A stretch of 64,000 nt of DNA from Solirubrobacter pauli (GCF_003633755.1 NZ_RBIL01000001.1:357426-421425); one strand, 5' to 3'. Counted from the stretch's first letter, positions 1 through 8,539 are shown. Translations and numbers: made by a program. Notes: generated by a model not told the origin, from the letters alone.

Positions 1-18
1 CTACCCGGAGCACCGGCG

Positions 19-315
19 ATGAGCTCGCCCACGCTGGCGCAACGCGCCGCCACGCGCGCCCTGGCCGCCGAGTTCGGCCCCGCTCTGATCTGGTCGCTCG
101 AGCACAACGACGCCGGCACCCAGCTCATCTGGACCGACACCACGCCGACGCTCGCGATGCTCGTCGACCTCGACGGCGCGATCAGCAGCCCGCTCGGCGG
201 CGACCCCGAACGCTGGAACCGCGAAGCGGACCACTTTGATCGCGCCCGCGTCACCAACGCGGCGCGACGGACCCTCGAAGCCGTCGAACGCGCCGTGCCC
301 GTCACGTACATCTGA
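19..315 (+). CDS. Hypothetical protein, 98 aa
   Basis: A short forward gene with strong third-position G/C bias that begins with MSSPTLAQRAATRALAAEF. I do not recognise a family. The sequence is acidic, has no signal peptide or membrane segment, and ends VPVTYI. Its start follows an ACCCGGAG stretch at the window edge, so a ribosome binding site is plausible. It is probably the last gene of the block that begins outside the window, because a structured non-coding leader follows it. Confidence 0.6.
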   Translation: MSSPTLAQRAATRALAAEFGPALIWSLEHNDAGTQLIWTDTTPTLAMLVDLDGAISSPLGGDPERWNREADHFDRARVTNAARRTLEAVERAVPVTYI

Positions 316-395
316 GCGGACGCTTCGCGCCTCGAGCCCTCCCGGGCTCGACCACTGCCGAACGTCTGCCCCGGCTACCGCCGCAAGGCCTGGCC

Positions 396-484
396 CGCCC
401 AGGTTTGCACGCACGCGTGCTGAGGGCTTGGGCATCAGTCCCCGCAGCGGGTGGGGCCTCCGACTCTTCAAGGGAACCAACTGC
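396..484 (+). promoter_or_regulatory. Structured leader motif, copy L1
   Basis: Non-coding stretch between the genes at 19 and 485. It carries CGCCCAGGTTTGCACGC followed by a GCACGC/GCGTGC hairpin (408-420), then a second CCCCGC-type hairpin (440-456), then CTCTTCAAGGGAACC before the ATG at 485. The same order of elements occurs at 3367, 7192 and 8390, each just upstream of a new gene block. I read it as a shared cis-regulatory leader or a terminator-promoter unit; its function is unknown. Confidence 0.5.
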
Positions 485-682
485 ATGTTTCTCGTGCCTG
501 TCTTGCTGAAGATCGACGCGGTCAGTGCGCTCGCCGCCGAGCAGACCGCTCACGCCATCACGGTCGACCACCTGGTCACGGTCGGCGGTGCCCGCCAGAT
601 GGACGAGCGGCGCGCTGCGCGAACCACGTTCGACCTGGTCGTGCTGGCCGACAACGTCGAGCTGCCGGCCGAAAACCTCTGA
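485..682 (+). CDS. Hypothetical protein, 65 aa
   Basis: Small forward gene starting at ATG 485 with AAGGGA about eight bases upstream. The product starts MFLVPVLLKIDAVSALAAEQ and ends AENL; no family recognised. Its stop TGA shares four bases (ATGA) with the start of the next gene, so the two are likely translated together. The reading frame is open further upstream, but the start at 485 is chosen because the upstream part overlaps the leader motif and lacks a ribosome site. Confidence 0.55.
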   Translation: MFLVPVLLKIDAVSALAAEQTAHAITVDHLVTVGGARQMDERRAARTTFDLVVLADNVELPAENL

Positions 683-1377
683 TGAAGCTCGCGCCGTTCA
701 CCTGGCGAGTCGGCGTGGACAACTGCTTCGGCTACGTGATCGCAGCCGACGGCTCCAGCCGCGAGCTGGTCGAGACGCACCTGTTCCACGCCAACTACGG
801 CGTGGTGGTCCGCCTCACGGACGGCGCTCGCCTGCGCGTGCCCGTCGATCGCGGCTGGCTCTTTGAGCAGCTGACCGCAGAATCGGCGTGCGCGATCGCG
901 GGCATCCCCGCCCCCGAGGTGGACGGCGCGGCCGAGCTTGAGCGGCGCATCGACCCGTTCCACGTCGAACGGCACCGCAGCGCCCTGTGGTGCGCGCTGA
1001 TCGAGCTGATCCGCTCGCGCTCCCTGCCCTGCGGGTACAGCTTGCGCGCCCAGCTGGATGGGCGCTGGGACGGCCACTACCGGGCCGCCAGCGACGAGGA
1101 CCCCGAGGCGTTCGCCGCCGCGGTCAACGAACGCGTCAGCAACACGCCCGAGCTTGACCCGATCACGGCGTGCCTGCGCGAGCTGGCCGCCGACGCCGGC
1201 GGCCGCGACCGCGCCGCGGCCGCGCAGCTGCTGCGCACCGGCTGGACCGACGCGCTGCGCGCACTGCCCGACACGCTCGAGGCGGCCGCGGCCGCACTCG
1301 CGCGCCACACGCCGCTGACGACTCCCGTCAGCGACCACACCACCGACGACGCCGCGCCGCAACTGGCGCTGCTCTGA
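682..1377 (+). CDS. Hypothetical protein, 231 aa
   Basis: Starts in the ATGA overlap with the preceding 65-aa gene. The N-terminal half is beta-rich (FTWRVGVDNCFGYVIAADG), the middle has a predicted helical stretch (RSALWCALIELIRSRSL), and the C-terminal 40 residues are an Ala-rich helix. No family recognised, and no signal peptide or membrane segment. Thirty-two bases downstream the cytosine methyltransferase begins, so it sits in a methyltransferase operon of the element. Confidence 0.6.
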   Translation: MKLAPFTWRVGVDNCFGYVIAADGSSRELVETHLFHANYGVVVRLTDGARLRVPVDRGWLFEQLTAESACAIAGIPAPEVDGAAELERRIDPFHVERHRSALWCALIELIRSRSLPCGYSLRAQLDGRWDGHYRAASDEDPEAFAAAVNERVSNTPELDPITACLRELAADAGGRDRAAAAQLLRTGWTDALRALPDTLEAAAAALARHTPLTTPVSDHTTDDAAPQLALL

Positions 1378-1409
1378 CACCCCTCAACCACGAAAGGACT
1401 CCTGGTCTC

Positions 1410-3287
1410 GTGCTCACTCCCGGCGGCGCCCTGAGCGTCTTCGACCCCGCACGTGTTCCGAGCGGACGCGGCGAATCCATGCACCTGTTCAGCGGCGCCG
1501 GCGGTGACCTGCAGGCCTCCGAGATGGCCGGTCTGCGCCCTCGCTTTGCGGCCAACCACTGGACCCGCGCGATCGACACCAGCTCACGCAACTTCAACGA
1601 CGTCGACCACGCCATCGGCGACCTATCGGTCATCGACTCCAAGCGGTTCCCGCGTGGGTTCGCGAACATCCTGTTCGCCTCGCCCGAGTGCGACGGGCAC
1701 AGCTCGGCGCGCAACTACCGCGAGGCGCTCAGCGAGCTCGGCCCCTACTACGGGCCCGGGCACAAGAAGAACGGCATCGAGCGCTCGCGCTGCACGATGT
1801 GGTGCCCGCAGCGCTGGGCCGACTACCACCGCTTCGACTTCGTCGTCATGGAGAACGTCGTCGACGTCGTCCGCTGGGGCGCGTTCGAGTCGTGGGTCGC
1901 CGAGTGGAAAAAGCTCGGTTACAACCTCAAAGCGGTCTTCGCCAACTCGGCGTTCTTCGGCGCTCCGCAGTCGCGCGACCGCGTCTACTTCGTCGCCTAT
2001 CGGCACGGCATCCCCGAGCCCGATCTCGACTTTCGGCCGCTCGCCTACTGCTGGCGCTGCGAGCAGTCCGTGCACGCCGTGCAGACCTGGAAGCCGGTGG
2101 CGCTCAAGAAGGCCGGTCCCGTCGGCCCGTCCGGCAAGTACGGGCCGCGCAACCAGTACCTCTACACGTGCCCCAACGGCGGGTGCGGGCAGGTCTGCTC
2201 GCCGTACATCACCCCGGCGTGGACCGCGATCGACTGGACGCTCCCGGCCGTCGCGCTGCGCGAGCGCGAAGCCGCCGGCCTGGCGCCGCTGCAGCCCAAC
2301 ACCGTCGCGCGGATCGCGCGCGGGCTGCACAAGTTCGGCTACACCGTCACCGGCCCGATGGGGCAGCTGATCCCGCTCGACCGGCTCGGCTACGACAAGA
2401 ACACGCGGCCGGTCTGGCTGCCCGCCAGCACGATGACCGGCCGCCAAGACGTCGGCCTGATGGTCCCTCCCGGCTTTCAGCTCGCGGTGCGCGGCACCAA
2501 CCAGGCGCGCGCGTTCGCCGAGCCGTTCGACACGGTCGCCGCCAGCGGCAACCACCTGGGCGTCGTGCAGCCCGAGATGCTGCTGCAGGTCGGTGGCAAC
2601 ACGTTCGAGCGCGAGGGCTACACGCGCGCCTGGCACCTGGACCACCCGGCCCCGGCCGTGACCGCCGACCCCGTGCATGGCGTCGTCGGACGCCCGCTGC
2701 TCGAAGGCGAAGGGTTCGCCGTGGCCAACTACGGCGGCGCGACCGAAGGGCACGTGCGCGACACCACGCTCGAGCCGCTCGGCACGCTCACCGCCGGCGG
2801 CTCGATCGGCCTCACCCAGCAGGCGATCATGCGCGTCCCGCGCGACGCCGTGCTCTCCAGCTACTACGGCACCGGCGCGGTCAACCGGCACATCTCAGAG
2901 CCCGCCGGGACGCTCACCGGCATCGACCGCCACGGGCTCGTCGAGCCCCCGGCCGGGTTCCTCGCCCGCTCAGGCGGCACCCGACAAAGCGACGTCGTCG
3001 ACACCCGCATCGACCCGACGCCCACACGCGTGCCGACCGAAAACTACGGCGTCGTCCGCCCTGCCGTGAACGTCCAGGACTGCACGTTCCGGATGCTCGC
3101 CCCCTCCGAGTGCCAGAGCGTGATGGGGCTCAACTACCGCTACCGCCGCCACGCGGGCGGCATCACGCGCGAGGCGTACGAGTTCACCGGCACCAACCGC
3201 GACCAAGTGCGCCTCTCGGGGAACGGGATCACCCCGACCGTCGAGGCGTGGATCGCGGATCGCGCGCTGACGGCGACCGGCGTCTAG
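1410..3287 (+). CDS. DNA cytosine-5 methyltransferase, 625 aa
   Basis: Transfers methyl from S-adenosylmethionine to cytosine C5 in DNA. Motif I is HLFSGAGGD near residue 26; motif IV is FASPECDGHS with the catalytic Cys (PEC in place of PCQ); motif VI is MENV; motif VIII is QSRDRVYFVAYR; motif X is GNGITPTVE near the C-terminus. A Cys pair region (CWRC and later CPNGGCGQVC) could bind zinc. Between motifs VIII and IX there are about five repeats of the form P-x-x-T-hydrophobic-T, usually followed by HG-x-V, as in other mobile-element methyltransferases. The start is GTG 1410, with AAAGGA 11 bases upstream; the frame is open further upstream but overlaps the previous gene. No cognate restriction enzyme is adjacent, so self-protection of the element is the likely role. 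Confidence 0.9.
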   Translation: MLTPGGALSVFDPARVPSGRGESMHLFSGAGGDLQASEMAGLRPRFAANHWTRAIDTSSRNFNDVDHAIGDLSVIDSKRFPRGFANILFASPECDGHSSARNYREALSELGPYYGPGHKKNGIERSRCTMWCPQRWADYHRFDFVVMENVVDVVRWGAFESWVAEWKKLGYNLKAVFANSAFFGAPQSRDRVYFVAYRHGIPEPDLDFRPLAYCWRCEQSVHAVQTWKPVALKKAGPVGPSGKYGPRNQYLYTCPNGGCGQVCSPYITPAWTAIDWTLPAVALREREAAGLAPLQPNTVARIARGLHKFGYTVTGPMGQLIPLDRLGYDKNTRPVWLPASTMTGRQDVGLMVPPGFQLAVRGTNQARAFAEPFDTVAASGNHLGVVQPEMLLQVGGNTFEREGYTRAWHLDHPAPAVTADPVHGVVGRPLLEGEGFAVANYGGATEGHVRDTTLEPLGTLTAGGSIGLTQQAIMRVPRDAVLSSYYGTGAVNRHISEPAGTLTGIDRHGLVEPPAGFLARSGGTRQSDVVDTRIDPTPTRVPTENYGVVRPAVNVQDCTFRMLAPSECQSVMGLNYRYRRHAGGITREAYEFTGTNRDQVRLSGNGITPTVEAWIADRALTATGV

Positions 3288-3366
3288 GAGCGCCACCACC
3301 GCGGCGGACTGGGGCCGCCGCGACGACTCAAGACGAGGTCCGCCCGGATGACGGACCTGACCCCGC

Positions 3367-3432
3367 CTGATTTTGCACGCTGCGCGTGCGTGGGGCTGGG
3401 GCACAGGCTCCGCACCGAGCGGGGCCGGAATC
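3367..3432 (+). promoter_or_regulatory. Structured leader motif, copy L2
   Basis: Lies between the cytosine methyltransferase and the helicase fusion. TTTTGCACGC, then GCGTGCG, forms the first hairpin (3372-3390); CTCCGC-ACC-GAGCGGGG forms the second (3408-3425). A ribosome site GGAGG follows at 3442. This matches the arrangement of copies L1, L3 and L4. Upstream, 3299-3340 holds a further G/C-rich inverted stretch that may end the methyltransferase transcript. Confidence 0.5.
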
Positions 3433-3458
3433 GACCTGCATGGAGGCAGCAACCGGCG

Positions 3459-6400
3459 ATGACCGCACTCCCACTTGAACCGCGTTCCGCTCAGGGCGGC
3501 AAGGGCTCGCGCCTGTTTGGCGGCGCATTGACGGCTGAGGTGTTGGCTTCCAGCCCGGACGTGCTGCGCAACGCCGGCGACCGTCACGCCAAGGGCTTGC
3601 AGCAGCACTACAGCCCGCCTGAGGCGGCTCGGCTGGTCGCCGCGGTGCTGGGCACCCACAACCGCAACGTGCTCGACCTCACCGCCGGTGACGGGTCGCT
3701 GATCACCGGCTGGCCCAAGGGCCGCCGGTACGGCATCGAGATCGACTCAGACCAGGTCGAGTCCGGGGACTACTACGCGATCCACGGCGACCTGCAGCGC
3801 GTGTATCCGCTGCTGCGCCTGTCGCGGCTCACGTTCCCGGCTGTGGCGCTGAACCCGCCGTTCGGTCTGGACTGGACCGACCCGTCGGGCAAGAAGGTCA
3901 ACAGCACGCTGCAGGCGCTGCGCTTCGGCCTCGGCGTCATGGAGGCCGACGGGCTGGGCGTGCTGATCGCCGGCCAGGGCCGCTATGACCGGCAGATCGC
4001 CGGGGCACCGGAGGCGCGCGGCGTCTACGCGGTCATCGAGTGCGACGACCTCTTTGACGGCGTCGTGCTGCCGTGCGTGATGGCGTTCTTCGTCCAGCCG
4101 CATCAGCTCAAGGACGATGCGCCTGCCCCGGCGCGCCGCAAGGTCACGCGCGCCGAGCTCACCGACCTGCACACGTGGGTCGTCGACGCGCGGCAGGAGC
4201 GCTGCAGCCCGCGCGTGACCACGTACACGTACCTCACGCCGCCCGATCACGCGGCGGCGTGGGCGACGATCAACGCCGAGCACGACAAGCGCCGCAAGGC
4301 GCTCGAGGCCGGCCAGCAGGCCAGCCACGACATCACCATCAAGGCCAACAAGCTGCGCGTGCGGCTCTCGCCGTTCGCGCAGCTCGCGATGGCCAAGTCC
4401 GGGCAGCTGCAGCAGCTGCGGCGCTTGAACGGCCAGTCGCCGTCCTACTTCGCCTACAACGCGCGCGAGTGGCGGGCGATCGAGGTTGCCGCCCGCGACG
4501 AGCTCGTGACCGTCGATCCCGTCGTCGCCGCGCGGGTCGAGTCGATCATCGGCGACGCCAAGCGGCTGCTGGTCCCCAACTACCCGATCCGCCCGCAGCA
4601 GCGGCTCGGCTACCTGGACGATCTGGACTCGATCGTTTGTACGCGTACGGACGCCGAGCGCGGCTACCTGGCCGGTGAGCGCTACGACCTCGCGGTCCGC
4701 TCGAAGGAGTCGGTGACCAACGGCGAGCGCGTGCACACCAACCGCGACGGCGAGCAGTCCGTGCGCGCCTTCAAGCAGACGCGCAAGCTGCTGGAGATCA
4801 CGATCGGCCCGCACTCGTTCGACGAGGAGCCCGATCAGATCAAGTACCTGCTAGAGCACTTCGAGCTGCCCGACCCGGGCGACCTGGCCAGCCTCTATCC
4901 GCTCGAAGTGGACGCGATGCGCGACGTGCTGCGCGCGATCGCCGCGCGCTTCGGACTGCACGGGCACGAAGGCCCGCTGGCCGAGGGGCGCATCCGCTGG
5001 AACTTCAAGGACTTCCAGGTCGAGGACCTGGCGCGGATGCTGGTCAAGCGCTCCGGGCTGCTCGCCTGGGAACAGGGCCTGGGCAAGTCGCTGGGCCTGA
5101 TGGCGCTCGCGATCGCGCTGGATTGGCTCGGCGTCCAGCCGGCCGCGCTGTTCGTGGTCCCGCAGGACCTGATCCCGCAGTGGCAGGACGAGGCCAAGCG
5201 GTTCTTCGGGCGCGAGTTCACCATCGTCGAAGGTCCCGCGCACGCGCACCAAGTCGCCCAGCACGTCGCAGGCGGCGGCTCGGGCTGGTTCATGGTCCAC
5301 ATGGAGGGCCTGTCGCTCACCGGCCGCCGGGACGACTCGCTCAACCTCCCCACCTGGTCGCGCCGCAAGAGCGACGCGCACACCACGTACGTGGTGCACC
5401 CGCGCGAGTTCTACCGGCTCCCGGCCGAGATGCGCGCGCACGCCATCAAGCACACCGGCGTCCCGCTGCGCCCCGCCCGCGAAGACGGCAAGCTGGACCT
5501 GCTGGGGCTGCTGACCACCGATGAGGTCTGCCCCAACTGCCTGCAGACCGCCGGCGCGGCCGACGGCGAGCCGATCCTGTGGGACGGCAAGGTCTGCAAG
5601 AGTTGCAGCTACGTGCACAAGCGCCTGCGCGTGCACACCGCCGGTCACGAGCTGAGCATCGCGTTCCGCCGCGGCGCGATCATGGTCGACGAGATCACCA
5701 ACGCCTCCGGGGACTCGCTGCGCGCCGACGCCGTCTGCGCGCTGCGCTCCGATCACCGCTTCGGCGGCACCGGCACCCCGATCAAGAACTACGTCAACGA
5801 CGCGTTCAAGCTGCTCTGGTGGTGCCTCGGAAACGCGACCGAGCGCTTCCCCTACGACTTCACCACCGGGCGCGGCAAGTTCGAGAACGACTTCTGCGTC
5901 ATCGAGACGCTCTACGGCGGCGGCAAGGACTCCAAGAACGCGGCGCGCAAGGTGCTGCCGCGCGTGACCAACCTCTCGATGCTCTGGCGGCTGCTGTGCG
6001 GCGGCATGATCCGCCGGCGCAAGGAAGACACCGGCGAGCCGCTGGTCCCGTGCACCATCCACCCGATCTGGGTGCCCGCCGGTCGCGCGCAGGCCGCGAT
6101 GAACAAGCAGTGGGCCAAGCAGTTCGTCGCCTTCTTCGCCCACAAGAACCCGTACCACCCGCTCGTCGAAGCAGGCGTGGTGGAGCGCTTTGAGGCCGCG
6201 CTCGGGCTGCTGTGGAAGATGGAGTACGCCTCCACCCTCCCCGCTGCGGATCCCGACCTTGACTGGCTGGTCGCCAACACCGCCGACGAGACGACGCGCG
6301 AGCTGCTTGAGGGCGTGTCCAACTGGACCCCAGCCAACCTCAAGTCGCTGGAGATCGTGCTCGAGCACGCCCGCGCCGGCGAGAAGGTCGTCGTCTTCTC

Positions 6401-7130
6401 AGACCTCATCGAGACCGGCCGCTGGTTCTGCGGCCAGCTGCTCGACCGCGGCGTGCGCGCGGCGCACATCGTCGAAGAACGCGACGGCAAGGCCGCCACC
6501 AAGAACCCCAGAAAGCGGGCGGCCGCCATGCGCGGGTTCCGCTTCGGCGACACGCAAGTGCTCTGCGTCGGCATCAAGGCCGTCAAGCAGGGCCACAACC
6601 TCGACACCGCCAGCGTGGCGGTGTTCGTCGGCCAAGAGTGGAGCCACGAGGCCAAGGCGCAGGCGATGGCGCGCGTGCACCGGCTCTCCTCGGTCAAGCC
6701 GGTGAACATCTACGTGCCCATGCCCAAAGGCCAGTTCATGGCCGCGCGCAAGCACGACCTGCTCAACGCCAAGGGCGCCAGCTCAGACCTCGCCCTCGAC
6801 GGACAGCTCATCGAGCAGGACGAGCGCGAGATTGGCTGGCAGCAGGTCGTCGAGCAGATGAAGCGCCAAGGCTTCGCGCTCTCCGGTGACGAGATCGACG
6901 AGCGCGAGATCAAAGCGCGCTGGGACCGCGCCGAAGGCCCCTTCGCGCACCTTGCGCCGCCCCCGCCGGTCGAGACGATGCTCGACCAGGTCCCGACGCT
7001 GCTCACCGCTGCGCCGACCCGGCCCAACGCGGGCGTGCTCGACCAAGACCGCGTCGACCGGCTGCTCGCCGGCACGCCTGACCTACCGGTCATCGAAGCC
7101 GACCACGGGCAGCTCGCGCTCGCGTTCTGA
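3459..7130 (+). CDS. Adenine methyltransferase-helicase fusion, 1223 aa
   Basis: The N-terminal 250 residues look like an N6-adenine methyltransferase: LDLTAGDGSLI (SAM motif) and ALNPPFGLDW (the catalytic NPPF). From about residue 500 it is an SF2/SNF2-type helicase: Walker A GLGKS, PQDLIPQWQDE, a DEIT box, GTGTPIKN as motif III, and a C-terminal half with FSDLIETG and QAMARVHRLSS. Between the ATPase motifs sits a four-cysteine zinc knuckle (CPNC, then CKSC). The architecture resembles DarB-type anti-restriction proteins and the helicases of DISARM-like loci; neither assignment is proven. The start is ATG 3459, with GGAGG at 3442; an ATG at 3348 lies before the leader hairpins. Expected to be cytoplasmic and DNA-bound. 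Confidence 0.85.
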   Translation: MTALPLEPRSAQGGKGSRLFGGALTAEVLASSPDVLRNAGDRHAKGLQQHYSPPEAARLVAAVLGTHNRNVLDLTAGDGSLITGWPKGRRYGIEIDSDQVESGDYYAIHGDLQRVYPLLRLSRLTFPAVALNPPFGLDWTDPSGKKVNSTLQALRFGLGVMEADGLGVLIAGQGRYDRQIAGAPEARGVYAVIECDDLFDGVVLPCVMAFFVQPHQLKDDAPAPARRKVTRAELTDLHTWVVDARQERCSPRVTTYTYLTPPDHAAAWATINAEHDKRRKALEAGQQASHDITIKANKLRVRLSPFAQLAMAKSGQLQQLRRLNGQSPSYFAYNAREWRAIEVAARDELVTVDPVVAARVESIIGDAKRLLVPNYPIRPQQRLGYLDDLDSIVCTRTDAERGYLAGERYDLAVRSKESVTNGERVHTNRDGEQSVRAFKQTRKLLEITIGPHSFDEEPDQIKYLLEHFELPDPGDLASLYPLEVDAMRDVLRAIAARFGLHGHEGPLAEGRIRWNFKDFQVEDLARMLVKRSGLLAWEQGLGKSLGLMALAIALDWLGVQPAALFVVPQDLIPQWQDEAKRFFGREFTIVEGPAHAHQVAQHVAGGGSGWFMVHMEGLSLTGRRDDSLNLPTWSRRKSDAHTTYVVHPREFYRLPAEMRAHAIKHTGVPLRPAREDGKLDLLGLLTTDEVCPNCLQTAGAADGEPILWDGKVCKSCSYVHKRLRVHTAGHELSIAFRRGAIMVDEITNASGDSLRADAVCALRSDHRFGGTGTPIKNYVNDAFKLLWWCLGNATERFPYDFTTGRGKFENDFCVIETLYGGGKDSKNAARKVLPRVTNLSMLWRLLCGGMIRRRKEDTGEPLVPCTIHPIWVPAGRAQAAMNKQWAKQFVAFFAHKNPYHPLVEAGVVERFEAALGLLWKMEYASTLPAADPDLDWLVANTADETTRELLEGVSNWTPANLKSLEIVLEHARAGEKVVVFSDLIETGRWFCGQLLDRGVRAAHIVEERDGKAATKNPRKRAAAMRGFRFGDTQVLCVGIKAVKQGHNLDTASVAVFVGQEWSHEAKAQAMARVHRLSSVKPVNIYVPMPKGQFMAARKHDLLNAKGASSDLALDGQLIEQDEREIGWQQVVEQMKRQGFALSGDEIDEREIKARWDRAEGPFAHLAPPPPVETMLDQVPTLLTAAPTRPNAGVLDQDRVDRLLAGTPDLPVIEADHGQLALAF

Positions 7131-7144
7131 CCGCGCGCGGGCCC

Positions 7145-7260
7145 CGCAACGGCCCGCGCACCACCACCGCCCGCCAGGGGCGGGGCCCGGTCTCGCCCAG
7201 GTTCGCACGCAAGGCGTGCGCAGGCGAGCCGAAACGGGCCCCCACCCCGGTGGGCCGCCT
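7145..7260 (+). promoter_or_regulatory. Structured leader motif, copy L3
   Basis: The 157-base gap after the helicase gene holds GGGGCGGGGCCCGG, then TCGCCCAGGTTCGCACGC with the GCACGC/GCGTGC hairpin at 7204-7220, then GGGCCC-CACC-CCGGTGGGCC as the second hairpin (7237-7255), and CTGACCCTCAA before the GGAGG at 7278. The pattern is the same as copies L1, L2 and L4. Confidence 0.5.
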
Positions 7261-7287
7261 GACCCTCAACACCCCCCGGAGGCGCGC

Positions 7288-7758
7288 ATGACCACCCAGA
7301 CACCACTGCAAGTCGCCCTCGACCAGCGCATTCCGCCGATCGTCGAGCAGATCGAACGCCTGCGCCGCGACTGCGGCCTGCAGTACCTCGCCGACGTGTG
7401 CACCGAGCACGCCAACGCGCTCGCCGAGCTCGCGCAGCGCGCCGAAGGCAACGACGTCGGCGGCACCAACTGCATCCCGCACTTCCTCGCCTCCCTCGGA
7501 GCGCTCGACCGTGACATGGTCCGCGTCGAAGTCGCCAGCACCGGCCTGGCCAACATCCTCGCCCTCACGCTCAAGGAGATGCGCGAGGAGGCCAAGCGCG
7601 ACAACCCCGGCCATGACGACGACAACGACGAGCTTTCCGTGATCGACACGCTGTCGATGACCTTCGGCACGCGTCTGGCGACCCGCTACCCGCACTTTGA
7701 CGCCGTCGCCTTCTTGCGCTCGGCCGGCGTGAACATCGACCACCACGGCGACGCCTGA
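7288..7758 (+). CDS. Hypothetical protein, 156 aa
   Basis: Starts at ATG 7288 after a clear GGAGG. Mostly alpha-helical, with an acidic low-complexity segment (HDDDNDE) near residue 113 and a C-terminus ending VNIDHHGDA. No family recognised. It is the first gene of a run of three joined by single-base or four-base overlaps (7288, 7758, 8087), so it is probably co-translated with the YraN-like gene. Confidence 0.65.
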   Translation: MTTQTPLQVALDQRIPPIVEQIERLRRDCGLQYLADVCTEHANALAELAQRAEGNDVGGTNCIPHFLASLGALDRDMVRVEVASTGLANILALTLKEMREEAKRDNPGHDDDNDELSVIDTLSMTFGTRLATRYPHFDAVAFLRSAGVNIDHHGDA

Positions 7759-8087
7759 TGGACGCCTCCAGCACCTACGCCGCCGAGCACTTTCAGCGTC
7801 TCGGCTTCCGCATTCTCGATCACGACCGCCAGACGCGCTTCGGTCTCCTCTCGCTGGTCGCCTACGACGGGTCGGTCCTGGTGTTCGCGCAGCTGACCAC
7901 CGGCGAAGTCGACCGCACCGAGCCCTCGCTGCGCGAGCGGACCCTGATGCGCCGGCGCGCCGCCGTCTGGATCACCGACACGCCCGCCAGCCCCATCGGC
8001 GCGGACCTGCGCTTTGACGCGATCCACGTAAGACTCGACGAGGGCGGCGCGCTGCGCACGCTCGACCACAGTGAAGGCGCGTTCTGA
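7758..8087 (+). CDS. YraN/UPF0102-like protein lacking catalytic residues, 109 aa
   Basis: Follows the UPF0102 pattern almost end to end: AAEHFQRLGFRILDHDRQ, a central strand pair, an R/K-rich helix with AAVWI, and RFDAIHV near the C-terminus. Members of this family have a nuclease-like core with GEIDLI and VEVKTR. Here those become GLLSLV and AQLTTG, so the acidic and basic residues of the presumed active site are gone. It is likely a non-catalytic DNA-binding or regulatory derivative. The ATG start overlaps the stop of the preceding gene, and its own stop overlaps the next start. Confidence 0.7.
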   Translation: MDASSTYAAEHFQRLGFRILDHDRQTRFGLLSLVAYDGSVLVFAQLTTGEVDRTEPSLRERTLMRRRAAVWITDTPASPIGADLRFDAIHVRLDEGGALRTLDHSEGAF

Positions 8088-8359
8088 TGAGCGCGCTGCG
8101 TCTGCCCACGCACCCCGACGGGACCATCAGCCGCTACCGCGACGTGCTCGAGCGCGAGCAGACCGCGGTCGACGGGCCCAAAGGCCACGTCCTGATCACC
8201 CGCAACGGCAACTTCAAGCCCTACGCGGTCTGGCACTCCGACCAGATCACGACCATCGTCAGCACCGACGATCACGCCCACGCGATCCGCAGCGCCTGCG
8301 TCGCCGTCGGCCTGGACGTGCAGCGCCTGGACTTCTCGGCGCTCGACGCCGACCACTAA
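8087..8359 (+). CDS. Hypothetical protein, 90 aa
   Basis: Starts in an ATGA overlap with the YraN-like gene. A small beta-rich protein (GHVLITRNGNFKPYAVW) with no recognised family, ending LDADH. It closes the block that starts at 7288; the structured leader L4 follows. Confidence 0.55.
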   Translation: MSALRLPTHPDGTISRYRDVLEREQTAVDGPKGHVLITRNGNFKPYAVWHSDQITTIVSTDDHAHAIRSACVAVGLDVQRLDFSALDADH

Positions 8360-8375
8360 CCGCGATCGCCGCCGG

Positions 8376-8456
8376 AGGCGGGCCCCGGGCTCGCCCAAAT
8401 GTCGCACGCACGCGTGCGTTGAGGCGGCCGCAGGGCCCCGCACCGGCGGGGCGGTC
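8376..8456 (+). promoter_or_regulatory. Structured leader motif, copy L4
   Basis: GGGCCCCGGGCTCGCCCA, then GTCGCACGCA/CGCGTGCG (hairpin 8402-8418), then GGGCCCCGCACCGGCGGGGC (hairpin 8433-8452) and GGTCTTGAACCC. This is the cleanest of the four copies. It precedes a strong AGGAGG (8476-8481) and a 16-codon reading frame. Confidence 0.5.
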
Positions 8457-8488
8457 TTGAACCCTTCACGGGCCCAGGAGGTCCCTAC

Positions 8489-8539
8489 ATGCTCACCACC
8501 AACACCCCGCGAGGACGGGCCACATGGCACGCGCACTGA
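8489..8539 (+). CDS. Possible leader peptide, 16 aa
   Basis: ATG 8489 has an AGGAGG eight bases upstream, the best ribosome site in this block. It opens a 16-codon frame (MLTTNTPRGRATWHAH) that ends inside the next gene, whose ATG (8524) lies 13 bases before the leader stop. The overlap suggests translational coupling or attenuation of the 88-aa gene. It may instead be only a relic start. Confidence 0.35.
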   Translation: MLTTNTPRGRATWHAH

